Source: Henningerozyma blattae CBS 6284 (lineage: Eukaryota > Ascomycota > Saccharomycetes > Saccharomycetales > Saccharomycetaceae). Taken from it: a stretch of DNA of 64,000 nt. The stretch spans positions 372,001-436,000 of the forward strand of contig NC_020193.1 in assembly GCF_000315915.1 (NCBI RefSeq), given 5' to 3'. Each line of letters opens with the position of its first letter. Within the stretch, counting starts at the first letter, position 1. The notes below the pieces were generated by a model that did not search any database, was not told the origin of the DNA, and saw only the letters and a list, made by a program, of their open reading frames with translations. Positions 1-10,160 of the stretch are shown piece after piece. A program made the position numbers and the translations under genes.

Positions 1-269
1 CTTTATTTTATAGGACTTTCTCGATACCCATATAACGACTTTAAGTATTTCACTTCGAGTTCCACATCAATATATACCAATTATTCTGCTATTAATAACT
101 AGCAATTAATTTATTCAACAGTGCATAAACTTAATCAAATATTCTCATTCCCCTTTTCAGGATACTATCTTCTTTTTTTTTAGATCTTCAAAACTTACTA
201 GCATTTTAATATTCCAGTACCCCTCCAGTTTGCATACTTTATTCAATCATACGATAATCTGATATAATT
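1..269. other. SLN1 upstream region
   Basis: AT-rich promoter and 5' leader of SLN1, truncated by the window edge. I see no specific factor site or small gene in it. Confidence 0.5.
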
Positions 270-3200
270 ATGGGGCCTAGCAGAATGTTCAGGTCAATAT
301 TAAGGCCACCGCTCGCTATTGGAATCCGTACCCAGTTGACTGCGCTAGTCTGTTTCGTCGCATGTGTTTCATTGATAATTTTAGCAGTTCCAACGGGGAT
401 ATATTTTACTGTGAACTATAAACATATGAGAGTAGATCGACTATCTATTGCTGCCGAACTAAAATCTTCGCAGGTAGATCAAACTTTAAATTTTCTATAT
501 TATCAATGTTATTGGTTATCTATTAGAGATACACTTCAGACTGCTATGGCTAACTATTTTGCTGGGAATAAAAGTAGTTCGGTTTGGTATGATTCTCAAG
601 TTGTAGTCGAGAAATTTTTAAGTTCTTCGGATATCTTCTCTATTAGCAGACTATATGATGCAAATTTTAACCTGGTAATGAATGCAACAAATAATGGCAC
701 TGGTAATGTTGTGCCGAACGACGTTCTTGCGAAACTATTACCGTTATCTTCAAGTGATCCATTACCAGCATCACTGGGATCCTCTGGGATGCTGACGGAC
801 CCTGTACTGAATAGTACAACTTATTTAATGTCAATGTCATTGCCAATTTTGGCAAACCCTTCTATCATTTTAACAGATTCAAAAGTCTATGGATATATTA
901 CAATTATAATGTCTGCCGAAAGTTTAATGAGTGTTTATAATGATACAACGGCGTTGGAAAAATCAAATGTTGCTATTGTTTCAGGGGAATATAGCGATTA
1001 TTCAGCATCATTAACAGAATATCATTTTGTCTTCCCTCCTTACGGTGCAACTCCAAAAATTATTGATATCTACTATCCATTACAAAATGGATCCTTCCTA
1101 TATGATGCAATGAATAATCAAAAGAAAGGTTCTATTATGAAAACTAAGTTTTTTTATAATAATGATGTAGCAATTGGTTATTCTCCTTGTTCATTTGATC
1201 TAGTAAGTTGGGTAGCTATTGTCAGTCAGCCGGAATCGGTATTTTTATCGCCTTCAACTAAATTAACAAGAATTATTGCAGGTACAGTAGTTGCAATCGC
1301 TGTTTTTGTCTGTTTTGTTACTTTCCCATTGTCACATTGGGCTGTGAAGCCAATAGTTAGACTACAAAAAGCAACTGAATTAATAGCAGAAGGTCGTGGA
1401 TTAAGATCGAGTAGTAATAGAACACTAAGCAGAAATGGTTCCCTAAAGTTTGGAAGATATAGTATAGATAGTCCAATAATACCGATTAGTCCCACCTTCC
1501 TTCATAATAATAATAATCATCATCGCAACTCTTCAAATGAGAGTCATGATCCTGAGAAATTGTCCCATCTCTCTAATGATATTTCAAAATCGTCAAACTC
1601 GTCCAGTACAGGAAGCAGATTCCATTTTGTATGCATTTTCTTCTCATCACATAAATCATCAAACACTCCTCCCCCACCAATGAGTACTATCTTAGAAACT
1701 AAAGTTCCTGTCTATAGAAGACTCTTTTTAGATGAACTGTCTGAATTAACCGATACCTTTAACACAATGTCGGATGCATTAGATCAACATTATGCTTTGT
1801 TAGAAGAAAGAGTTCGAGCAAGAACTAAACAATTAGAGGCTGCAAAGATTGAAGCAGAAGCTGCTAATGAAGCAAAAACTGTTTTTATTGCAAATATTTC
1901 CCATGAATTAAGAACCCCATTGAACGGTATTCTTGGTATGACTGCCATTTCAATGGAAGAAGATGATATCGATAATATTAAAAGCAGCTTAAAATTAATT
2001 TTTAGATCTGGAGAACTTTTATTACATATTTTAACAGAATTATTAACTTTTTCTAAAAACGTTTTACAGAGAACAAAACTAGAAGAGAGAGATTTTTGCA
2101 TTACTGATGTTGCATTACAAATTAAATCCATTTTTGGTAAAGTAGCTAAAGATCAACATGTCAAGTTATCGATTTATTTAATACCTAACGAAATTAGGAC
2201 ATTAGTCTTGTGGGGGGATTCAAACAGAATCATTCAAATTGTGATGAATTTAGTTTCAAATGCTTTGAAATTCACACCCATTGATGGTAAAGTTAGTGTA
2301 AGAATGAGTTTATTAGGTGAATATGATAAAGAAAAAAGTAAAGCAGCCGATTATAAAGAAGTATTTGTTAAAACTGGTACTGAGCCTGAAGAAAACTATT
2401 CCAAAATATTACAAAAATTAAATACTGAAAAATTAATTGCCACTAGGTCAGCTCGTTCTTGTGATAACGAAGAAAGACATAATGAACTTATTGGCGAGAA
2501 AAATGATATTATCTCTAATAATCATCAAAGTAGTAACACTACATTTGATATCAGCATACATAACAGAACCAGAGATGATACCCTTAGTTTGCTCTCTACC
2601 AGTACTAGTTCTTATGACGAAACCGTATTTAATGATCAATTTAAGAAAATCACTGGGTTACAAGATCATGATGAAGAGCGGTTGGGAGTTGAAATTAAAG
2701 AACCTAAAACATGGGTTATCTGTATTGAAGTAGAAGATACTGGTCCAGGTATTCACCCAGCATTACAAGAATCAGTCTTTGAACCATTCGTCCAAGGTGA
2801 CCAAGCTTTATCGAGACAATACGGTGGTACTGGTTTAGGTTTATCCATCTGTAGACAATTGGCTACAATGATGAACGGTACTATGGTTTTAGAATCAAAA
2901 GTGGGTAGTGGCAGTAAATTTACATTTACTGTACCTTTAACTCAAACTCGTGAAATTGTTATTGGTGAAGACGAAGATATTAATGAATTTTTTGACGATG
3001 AATTTAATATTTATAGTAAAAAGAATCGTAAAGTTAAATTCGCAATTCCATCATCACCAGGCACTACACTTGCTAATAGTAGCCTAAAAAGTCGTAAATC
3101 CAAGGGATCTCTCAATAGTAGTTTTGTTGGCGAAATACAAAATGTAAATGAAGCTGAGGAGGATGCATACAATAGTAAGGATATAAATAGTAGTGGTGAA

Positions 3201-3914
3201 CTAAAAATTCGTCATATTAGCACTTCAACTAGCAATAATAATAGTATACCATCCTTGGATAGACCATTTTTGCAAAGTACTGGTACTGCTACATCCACGA
3301 TGAAAATTCCAGTTCTAAAAGATTTTTCAAACTCAGCAACTAAAGACAATGTTACGAATGACGAGGGTAAATCAGATTTATCGAAAAAAGGTAATAGTGG
3401 CGGTACTATTATTCAAGAAGGCGTCACTCAAAATAATTCGTCAATCATAATTGATGAGGAGGAGGAGGATGAAGGTATCAGAATTTTGGTAACTGAAGAC
3501 AATCATGTTAATCAAGAGGTTATTAAACGGATGTTAAAATTAGAGAAATTATCTAATATCGACCTTGCATGTGATGGTGAGGAAGCCTATACAAAAGTTA
3601 AAGAAATTACAAGTATATCTAATCCAAAAAAGAAAAATTATTATGATTTGATTTTTATGGATGTCCAAATGCCCAGAATGGATGGTTTAGAGAGTACCAA
3701 ACTAATCCGTAGTGAATTAAAGTATACAAAGCCAATAGTAGCTCTAACAGCCTTTGCTGATGAGAGTAACATTAAAGAATGTTTAGATGTTGGAATGGAT
3801 GGTTTCTTATCTAAGCCAATCAAAAGACCAAAATTAAAAGATATACTAAATGAATTTTGTCCGGGCTATCACCTTCAAAATAATACAGACACAAATAAAG
3901 GACTTCAAAAATAA
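270..3914 (+). CDS. SLN1: Sln1 osmosensing hybrid histidine kinase
   Basis: Plasma-membrane hybrid histidine kinase at the head of the Sln1-Ypd1-Ssk1/Skn7 phosphorelay that controls the Hog1 osmotic-stress pathway. The 1,214 residues run: short N-tail, TM1 about 21-47, a roughly 280-residue extracellular sensor domain, TM2 about 333-357, a linker ending in a coiled segment, a histidine-kinase core with the H-box FIANISHELRTPLNG (phospho-acceptor His545), an ATPase domain with DTGPGI and GGTGLGLS, a long Ser/Asn-rich linker, and a C-terminal receiver with FMDVQMP (phospho-acceptor Asp1131). Length matches S. cerevisiae Sln1 (1,220 aa). All catalytic residues are present, so I expect an active protein. 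It starts at the first in-frame ATG. The gene downstream is convergent with it. Confidence 0.97.
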   Translation: MGPSRMFRSILRPPLAIGIRTQLTALVCFVACVSLIILAVPTGIYFTVNYKHMRVDRLSIAAELKSSQVDQTLNFLYYQCYWLSIRDTLQTAMANYFAGNKSSSVWYDSQVVVEKFLSSSDIFSISRLYDANFNLVMNATNNGTGNVVPNDVLAKLLPLSSSDPLPASLGSSGMLTDPVLNSTTYLMSMSLPILANPSIILTDSKVYGYITIIMSAESLMSVYNDTTALEKSNVAIVSGEYSDYSASLTEYHFVFPPYGATPKIIDIYYPLQNGSFLYDAMNNQKKGSIMKTKFFYNNDVAIGYSPCSFDLVSWVAIVSQPESVFLSPSTKLTRIIAGTVVAIAVFVCFVTFPLSHWAVKPIVRLQKATELIAEGRGLRSSSNRTLSRNGSLKFGRYSIDSPIIPISPTFLHNNNNHHRNSSNESHDPEKLSHLSNDISKSSNSSSTGSRFHFVCIFFSSHKSSNTPPPPMSTILETKVPVYRRLFLDELSELTDTFNTMSDALDQHYALLEERVRARTKQLEAAKIEAEAANEAKTVFIANISHELRTPLNGILGMTAISMEEDDIDNIKSSLKLIFRSGELLLHILTELLTFSKNVLQRTKLEERDFCITDVALQIKSIFGKVAKDQHVKLSIYLIPNEIRTLVLWGDSNRIIQIVMNLVSNALKFTPIDGKVSVRMSLLGEYDKEKSKAADYKEVFVKTGTEPEENYSKILQKLNTEKLIATRSARSCDNEERHNELIGEKNDIISNNHQSSNTTFDISIHNRTRDDTLSLLSTSTSSYDETVFNDQFKKITGLQDHDEERLGVEIKEPKTWVICIEVEDTGPGIHPALQESVFEPFVQGDQALSRQYGGTGLGLSICRQLATMMNGTMVLESKVGSGSKFTFTVPLTQTREIVIGEDEDINEFFDDEFNIYSKKNRKVKFAIPSSPGTTLANSSLKSRKSKGSLNSSFVGEIQNVNEAEEDAYNSKDINSSGELKIRHISTSTSNNNSIPSLDRPFLQSTGTATSTMKIPVLKDFSNSATKDNVTNDEGKSDLSKKGNSGGTIIQEGVTQNNSSIIIDEEEEDEGIRILVTEDNHVNQEVIKRMLKLEKLSNIDLACDGEEAYTKVKEITSISNPKKKNYYDLIFMDVQMPRMDGLESTKLIRSELKYTKPIVALTAFADESNIKECLDVGMDGFLSKPIKRPKLKDILNEFCPGYHLQNNTDTNKGLQK

Positions 3915-4666
3915 AAACATTCATTCCTTATTACTGTACACTTTACTATTACATATTCGTTTGAGATTTTATGTTTTTTCCTCTGTTATTTGATCTTAAT
4001 TGATAATTCTTATTTAATTAATTACATAATTTTTGCATAGTTTTTTTATAGAAGAAGCATAACGTCATATTTTTATCTAGTGATGAAAATATACGAGGGT
4101 TTATTGGTAACGATTTTTTAAAGAGTTCAGCATATTGCAATTAAATATGAAATCTCTCTTGGTGTTGTTTGTATTTGGAATTGGAAAAAGAATCATTAAA
4201 AATATAATGTCATGTCAAGAAGCATGCTTAAAAAATCTGCTAGAGTTTATTTGTAAAGTTACACAATGTTCAATTCAATCATTTGCACTGGAGTCTACCA
4301 TATGCACTCAGAATCAAAAAGAATTGATACTTTTTGTGACAGACTCGGTTGTCTATTGTTACCAATAATCAATATATTTAAAAAAAGAAGCTAAACTAAA
4401 CGATTTTAGCACATGTGGTAATAAATTTGTATTTTTTTGATAATATAGTTGCCGTATAGAGAGACAAATGAGTAGATTTCTGAAATGAGATAATAAAAAG
4501 GTATAACGGTTGTATATTTGTTTCGTTACAGATGAAACTATAATGAGAAATGCTATTAAATTAGAGAAGATATCAATATTTTAAATATAAATTCATTAAT
4601 AGCCAGTGATTAATAGTATATATAAATAGCAAATAAACGATTATCGCTAAAGAAATACTGACAGAA
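3915..4666. other. Convergent intergenic region, SLN1 / 320-aa gene
   Basis: 3' flanks of two convergent genes. One exact match to the yeast ARS consensus (WTTTAYRTTTW) lies at 3967-3977, but such matches are frequent in AT-rich DNA. A 77-codon open frame at 4135-4368 lacks an ATG at its start and looks random. No RNA gene is seen. Confidence 0.4.
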
Positions 4667-5629
4667 TTAAATAAATTTCCATTTCAAATACCAATTTAAA
4701 TCTTCTGTAATCTTTAAAATAGATATTGAATTTGTCGCAACCTTTTCCTTCAAAGTATAATTATTGAACTCCGATTGGCCAATAGTAGAGTCACTATGGA
4801 GTAATAAAGAAGAGTTAGTATTTGTGATTACAAGGAGTTCGGTATCAGATAACTTCGTCAGCTTGCTTATCTGAAAAATTTTATCAAATTTCAGATTTCT
4901 TGAAGAATGAATCCTCGTATTTAAGTTAGAAAGAATAGTATGAAGGCCATTTACGAGTGGTGTCTTTAAATATTCATTATAGGATTTTGAGTAAGCTACT
5001 TTGAGGAAATTTTGTTTGATTGATTTATGCTTCGTATACTTCTTACCAAGAAATCGTAAATGTGGTCGCAGCTTAGAAATATTTGGTGCAAGTTTATGTT
5101 TTTTTAATCTTATATCAAAAGCATCCTGGAAATACTTTAAAAATAGATCATTTTGTTCATCACAAATTATTGAACTATGTCCCACGTGTCTCCGGTTGGC
5201 AGAACTTCTTGGTGAGATAGCAGCGGTTAATGGTTGCAAAGAATTATCCCTCTTGTTGGACTTTGAGTTATGTAATATGTTGTCAAATGAGTTTAGAGAA
5301 ACAGAACCATTATTTATACTATTAGAGTGTTTCTTAATTAGTCTTGAAGTTTGTTCGTTTGTAAATGAAGTCAATAAAGGATGTTTACCTCCAAATGCTG
5401 ATTTTGTTGGAAAATTTTTTGTATTAGAGTTTAACGTTACCCCATTCTGATCTAAGAAATGTAATTGTGTCTTCACTAACTTATCATTGTGATGTGAGAG
5501 GGTTATTTTAGGGGAGTTATCTAGTGTTTCAATAGACGAAACTGACGAGACTGAAGATGAAGAATTATTATTATATGGATTTTGGTATATGCAGAAGCCT
5601 CTACGAATTGAGGAGCGTTGACTAGACAT
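4667..5629 (-). CDS. Uncharacterised basic protein, 320 aa
   Basis: A solid open frame with no family I recognise. I start it at the ATG at 5629, because the frame extends a few codons upstream only through a TTG. Residues 1-150 are Ser/Asn-rich and probably disordered. Residues about 150-320 are denser, with a Lys/His/Arg-rich stretch (LRPHLRFLGKKYTKHK) and alternating hydrophobic patterning to the end (DLNWYLKWKF), which suggests a small folded C-terminal domain. No signal peptide, membrane segment or zinc motif is visible. It is divergent from BAS1 and convergent with SLN1. Position in a chr IX/XI-like block suggests a fast-evolving ancestral gene such as YIL152W, but that is only a guess from location. 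Confidence 0.7.
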   Translation of the reverse strand: MSSQRSSIRRGFCIYQNPYNNNSSSSVSSVSSIETLDNSPKITLSHHNDKLVKTQLHFLDQNGVTLNSNTKNFPTKSAFGGKHPLLTSFTNEQTSRLIKKHSNSINNGSVSLNSFDNILHNSKSNKRDNSLQPLTAAISPRSSANRRHVGHSSIICDEQNDLFLKYFQDAFDIRLKKHKLAPNISKLRPHLRFLGKKYTKHKSIKQNFLKVAYSKSYNEYLKTPLVNGLHTILSNLNTRIHSSRNLKFDKIFQISKLTKLSDTELLVITNTNSSLLLHSDSTIGQSEFNNYTLKEKVATNSISILKITEDLNWYLKWKFI

Positions 5630-6449
5630 TAATGCAATAATCAATGCACTACCAAGTAGTGAAACCTAAATCAGTTTAAATAAGTAAAATTCTCTTATTT
5701 TTTAACTTTTTGCCTGTTTGCTGATTAAAAGGGATTTACAGATGTCGATCAGATCCTGGGCGGTAGTTTTCCGCTTAAAGGAAAAAATATCGTTAATATT
5801 TGAAACTTAAACAAGATTAAAGAATAATCATAGAAACTTAATATTTTAAGACTGAAAACACGTAGAAGGTAGTTTGATAGACATGCTGATATTCGGCAAT
5901 TCAGTGTTTTTTTTTAACTACATCCCATAAATGTAACTTGGTAATAATAAATATTTAATTAAATTTTTATAAGACAAATTAGCAACAAAATTATACGAAT
6001 ATGTATGTTTTAAATAAATTAATGTATTAAGATCATTGAATTATTGGTGAATCTTACGAAGTTTTCACTTATATTGAAGGCACCATTAATAGAGAAGATA
6101 AAGAAAGAAAAAGAAAAAACGTCACGGGTTTTAAAATTTTTTCGAAAAACCTAAAAAAAATGAAAATCAAAGAATTTTTAGAGATGAGCTTCAAATGATG
6201 GACTCATTGTTGTCATGGTAGCTACGCCATAGGTATTCTTAAGTATTAAACGATATTGGATTGCTATACATAGAATCAGCAGAACATCACCAAATAAAAA
6301 ATAAACGAAATCAGACTTTATTGGAGGGTACATATCATATTTTTCGCTAACCTCATCACATCGAATCTTTTATAAGAAACTCCGGTAAACAATTTTAAAT
6401 TTGGTATACATACTTCAATCACATAAAAAGATTACCCAACACGTTTAAA
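5630..6449. promoter_or_regulatory. Divergent promoter, 320-aa gene / BAS1
   Basis: Bidirectional promoter region of 820 bp, AT-rich with several poly(dA:dT) tracts. No factor site stood out, and no additional gene is visible. Confidence 0.4.
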
Positions 6450-8948
6450 ATGGGCTCACAGAATAATTCTAAGAAGAAAGTATCAAAAAACAAATCCCGT
6501 AAACCTACATCTTTTGATCCCCTTAGTGTCACTGAATCTTTAGGCTATCAAACTCATCGAAAAAACGGTAGAAATGTTTGGTCAAAAGAAGATGATGAAA
6601 AATTAATATCTTTAGTGAATGCCTCTTATAAGATATTAGGCTGCCCAAATGGGATTGAGGATGTTAAAACAATTCAGCAATCCTTTGAACTAACAAAAAA
6701 AATCAGATGGGATCAATTTGTTGTTTATTTTCAAGATAGAACAAGAAAAGCCAAAGATTTAAAAAAGAGGTGGTCAGGTTCCTTAGATCCCAACCTAAAG
6801 AAGGGGAAATGGACATCTGAAGAAGATTCGCAGTTATTAAAAGCATATGAAAAACATGGGCCACATTGGTTAAGTATCTCTATGGATATTAATGGCCGTA
6901 CGGAAGATCAATGTGCTAAAAGATACATGGAAGTATTAGGTCCAGAAAGTAAAGGTAGATTAAGAGATTGGACAGTAGAAGAAGATTTAAAATTAATTAG
7001 TCAAGTGAAAATTCATGGGACAAAATGGAGGCAAATATCTACTCAGATGAATTGTAGGCCGAGTCTGACATGTAGAAATCGTTGGAGAAAAATCATTACT
7101 CTTGTAGTTCGAGATCAAGCATCTCCTGAAATTACAAAAGCTGTTAAAGAAAATAAAGCTATTAATGAATCTTTAGCTGGTGGTCATCCATCAATTCAAG
7201 GGCTAATGACTCAAAAAGCCCAATCGTCTGATGCTGAAAATGATGACCCTCATAATGAAATATCATCATCTTCTATTCATATTCCAATAAATTTTAGTAG
7301 TAAAAGTAAGCCTACTGATGATAATATTCTTATAAAGCCAGATGATAGCTTGATCCTAGAAAATCCAGATTCCATAAATGATTTTCGAGTGGTGAATAAA
7401 GATGAGAATAATAAAGACTCCCCTCATTTTTTTACAAGCTTCGACAGGCTTCGGTCACTGTCAAGCATAGACAAAGAAGGTCGTATATTATCACCCTCTC
7501 CAGACCACCTGCATGAAACACTTAATAATATTGATTCTGCTACAAATTCACACAAATTAGTTGAGAAAGCTAATTGTGCCAGTGATATGAATTCTCCCTC
7601 AATGAATCCTACTCATTTGGAAAAATCACCAATGCATAATTCCCTTACGAAAAAGCACGTAACGTCTACTTCTGAATGGACATATAATCTAAATGATTCA
7701 AAAGATCTGCCGATTTCAAACGGTGTCATAAATACCCCCGATCTAGTAAAAGAATTGGTAAAACAAGCAAAACTGCATAATTTGAACATTATTATTAATC
7801 AGCACGTTCACAATCATTACACTAATGTAACTAATAATAGGTCACCTTCTGATAACCATAGCAATACTGGAGGTATGAATAATAGTACGAGATTAAGCAA
7901 TTCTCAAACAGAAAAAGATTTGTTAAATCCTCCTACTTCTTCTACAACTACCACTGATTCAATTCTCACATTCCAAGCGTATATGCCCTCAAGAACTAGC
8001 AGTACTACGCCAACTGCTAATTCAGATTATCCTTTAGATACTCCATTAATGAAGGGTGAAACACCAAATTATTATGAGAAAGAATGGTTTTCAAAAAGCC
8101 CGTTTGCCTCAGGGGTGAATAGTTTACTCTCACCATTACCCCAAACAGATTTTTTAAACTATTCAAATAGTCAAAACTCTAGCACTAGCAATAATAATAG
8201 TAATATTAGAATAAAAGCTGAAGACATTGCTTCTTATAATAAACAACTGACTTTGAGTAAAGTTTCTTCTCCTTCATCTATTAATAACTTTGACATTGAA
8301 AATCTTAACCTAGTGGCACATAACAACTCTCTGAACATGCATTCTCATAATGAGCATAGTAAGTCTACTCAGTTAGATGTCGAGCCTAATAGAATTTCGC
8401 ACTTTAATTATTTATCACCTGCTTTAAGACCTCAATTAGGGTCATCTAATCTTAAATCAGGGCGTTCAGCTAATTTGGGAAGAATTTTAGGCCCTCTTTC
8501 ACCATCAGGGAACATTAAAAACAATTTATTATATATAAAGAAACAAGATCTTTCGAGGTTGACTAAGAGCATGTCAAATTCACCAATCTTACCGGATCCT
8601 AACTTGACTATAGATATGAATATGAGCAATATAACTACTTCTGTAAAACAAACATCAATACCTCTTAAACACTCCAGATCGCTATCGTCAATGAACTCAC
8701 CATTATTTACAGAAAATGAAGGATTCGAATTTTGGGAAAGTCTGAAAGGATTGGCAACCGTTGCCAGTTCACCTGCATTATCTGGAGCAAATTCAATAAT
8801 TGAATCTACTTCAAGAGAAAAAATGGCATTGCCTGAACTTAATTTGCATGAAAAAAATACTAATACACAAACAGAGACTACAGATAATGGACTACTAAAT
8901 GGCATTAAATCTACTGATATAGAAAAGGGCGATGATAAAGATATATGA
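6450..8948 (+). CDS. BAS1: Bas1 Myb-type transcription factor
   Basis: DNA-binding Myb factor that, with the homeodomain partner Pho2, activates purine and histidine biosynthesis genes. The 832 residues (S. cerevisiae 811) carry three N-terminal Myb repeats at about 44-108, 121-164 and 174-217, recognisable by spaced tryptophans and the WTSEED and WTVEED starts. The first repeat contains an enlarged loop, as in Bas1 orthologues. The remaining 600 residues are Ser/Asn-rich activation and regulatory sequence with scattered SP sites. The order BAS1, then the DUF1748 gene, then SKG1 matches the merged S. cerevisiae YKR099W-YKR100C / YIL156W-B-YIL158W neighbourhood. Confidence 0.93.
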   Translation: MGSQNNSKKKVSKNKSRKPTSFDPLSVTESLGYQTHRKNGRNVWSKEDDEKLISLVNASYKILGCPNGIEDVKTIQQSFELTKKIRWDQFVVYFQDRTRKAKDLKKRWSGSLDPNLKKGKWTSEEDSQLLKAYEKHGPHWLSISMDINGRTEDQCAKRYMEVLGPESKGRLRDWTVEEDLKLISQVKIHGTKWRQISTQMNCRPSLTCRNRWRKIITLVVRDQASPEITKAVKENKAINESLAGGHPSIQGLMTQKAQSSDAENDDPHNEISSSSIHIPINFSSKSKPTDDNILIKPDDSLILENPDSINDFRVVNKDENNKDSPHFFTSFDRLRSLSSIDKEGRILSPSPDHLHETLNNIDSATNSHKLVEKANCASDMNSPSMNPTHLEKSPMHNSLTKKHVTSTSEWTYNLNDSKDLPISNGVINTPDLVKELVKQAKLHNLNIIINQHVHNHYTNVTNNRSPSDNHSNTGGMNNSTRLSNSQTEKDLLNPPTSSTTTTDSILTFQAYMPSRTSSTTPTANSDYPLDTPLMKGETPNYYEKEWFSKSPFASGVNSLLSPLPQTDFLNYSNSQNSSTSNNNSNIRIKAEDIASYNKQLTLSKVSSPSSINNFDIENLNLVAHNNSLNMHSHNEHSKSTQLDVEPNRISHFNYLSPALRPQLGSSNLKSGRSANLGRILGPLSPSGNIKNNLLYIKKQDLSRLTKSMSNSPILPDPNLTIDMNMSNITTSVKQTSIPLKHSRSLSSMNSPLFTENEGFEFWESLKGLATVASSPALSGANSIIESTSREKMALPELNLHEKNTNTQTETTDNGLLNGIKSTDIEKGDDKDI

Positions 8949-9318
8949 AAGATGGTAAACCGTTATAAATTATCATAAATTATTATAAATTATTCTTAAC
9001 TATTATTAATTATTATAAATTATTATAAACTATTTATTTCCACTCACAAAGAAGCATAATAAAGGCATATAAATTACATAACGTTATGTATTTACGTGTA
9101 AATTTGATCATTATTTTTTGTTTAATTTATTTGGTTAATTTTTACAGACGTTTAATTATTATTGGAGCAAATATTTACAACTATTTGTGAAGATAAAGTA
9201 ATTCATATATTATATTTATTTTTATTTTATCCCTAGAGCAACTTTAATCGTTTGTCTTGCATTTAATATAATATATGTTATATTTCAAAATACTTTGATA
9301 ATTATACAAGTTCCCCCT
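8949..9318. other. Convergent intergenic region, BAS1 / DUF1748 gene
   Basis: Very AT-rich 3' flanks of two convergent genes. Just after the BAS1 stop lies a 10-bp-period array, listed separately. Nothing else is recognised. Confidence 0.4.
8963..9034. repeat. Seven-copy 10-bp AT array
   Basis: Seven imperfect tandem copies of TATTATAAAT begin about 15 bp after the BAS1 stop codon. The period is exactly 10 bp, close to one helical turn, so the A/T tracts are phased. It may act in BAS1 3'-end formation (TATA-rich efficiency elements) or simply be a microsatellite. Confidence 0.7.
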
Positions 9319-9660
9319 TTATTTTCTGGAGAAATAACTGGATGAACCACAAGTAGCAACTGTATAATCGTAAATAGATTCACCATAATTCAAATACTTG
9401 CCAAAATATTTACGGATAGTAGGATCTTCAATAGATTCTAATTTTGGGGTTAAGCCAGTATTCCTTCTAATACCTGCAAGGCATGCTGATACAAGAAGAA
9501 GATCAGCCGAAATGTGTACTATTTTACCAAACTATTTTAAAAAATCATCATTCTCTAGAATTATTTCAATGAACGTAATTGGTTAGTAAAAAATATTAAA
9601 TTCATAAATTTCAAATATTAATTAATCTTAGCTCAAGTAATGAATACATACCATAGGCAT
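9319..9660 (-). CDS. DUF1748 small protein with intron (YIL156W-B-like), 73 aa
   Basis: A spliced small gene. Exon 1 is 9660-9652 and encodes only Met-Pro-Met. The intron, 9651-9532 (120 nt), has 5' splice site GTATGT, branch point TACTAAC (9588-9582) and 3' end AATAG. Exon 2 is 9531-9319. The joined 73-aa product begins MPMFGKIVHISADLLLVSA, continues with an AGIRRNTGLTP motif and ends GSSSYFSRK, the pattern of the fungal DUF1748 family (YIL156W-B and relatives). The N-terminal half is hydrophobic, so it may be membrane-associated. Function is unknown. S. cerevisiae YIL156W-B also carries an intron near its start, to my recollection. The gene sits between BAS1 and SKG1, as expected for this block. 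Confidence 0.88.
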
Positions 9661-10160
9661 ATTTCTATAATTGCTCTGTTATTATGAATACACTAGTGTA
9701 GGTACTTTTCGAACAAAAGCCTTTTAACCCGCTAAGCTTCGATCTTGATATAACCGTGTTTTCAAGATGAGTTCGCTTGTTACGGAAACAGAGATTCTGA
9801 TCTGAAAGCCTTGAATTTAAAAAAACGCATAGGTAGTAGGCACAGCAATTATGTCAAAATAATTCTATCTAGATACCGACATTAATAAAATAAAAGTTCA
9901 ACAATACTATTATAGTTGCATTAAGAAAATTCATATAAGTATATATATCATTTATACATCTATCAATTTAATTACATTCTGAGTCTTGAAAAAAAAATAA
10001 GGAATAAAGTATTGTAAAATAAATATATTTGAAGATAGTTAGTACTAGGTTTGTTACTTAAACCCTAGAAAAAAGTCGTCGTAACTAATATAGTATAAAA
10101 ATATGATTAAAAACATATTGGAAATAGAAATTGTGTTAAAATAAAAAATAATTAAAAAAT
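9661..10160. other. Intergenic region upstream of the DUF1748 gene
   Basis: 5' flank of the DUF1748 gene and 3' flank of SKG1, both on the minus strand. AT-rich, with no tRNA-like A/B boxes and no supported open frame. Confidence 0.4.

Noticed and set aside
3967..3977. ARS consensus match (also 11943-11953)
   Set aside because: An 11-bp consensus match is expected often in DNA this AT-rich. No B-element context can be judged by eye, so no origin is claimed.
4135..4368. 77-codon frame after SLN1
   Set aside because: It starts at TTG, has no recognisable product and lies in a convergent 3' flank.
10036..10044. Second TACTAAC on the minus strand near SKG1
   Set aside because: No matching 5' splice site or exon. 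The SKG1 frame is complete without it.
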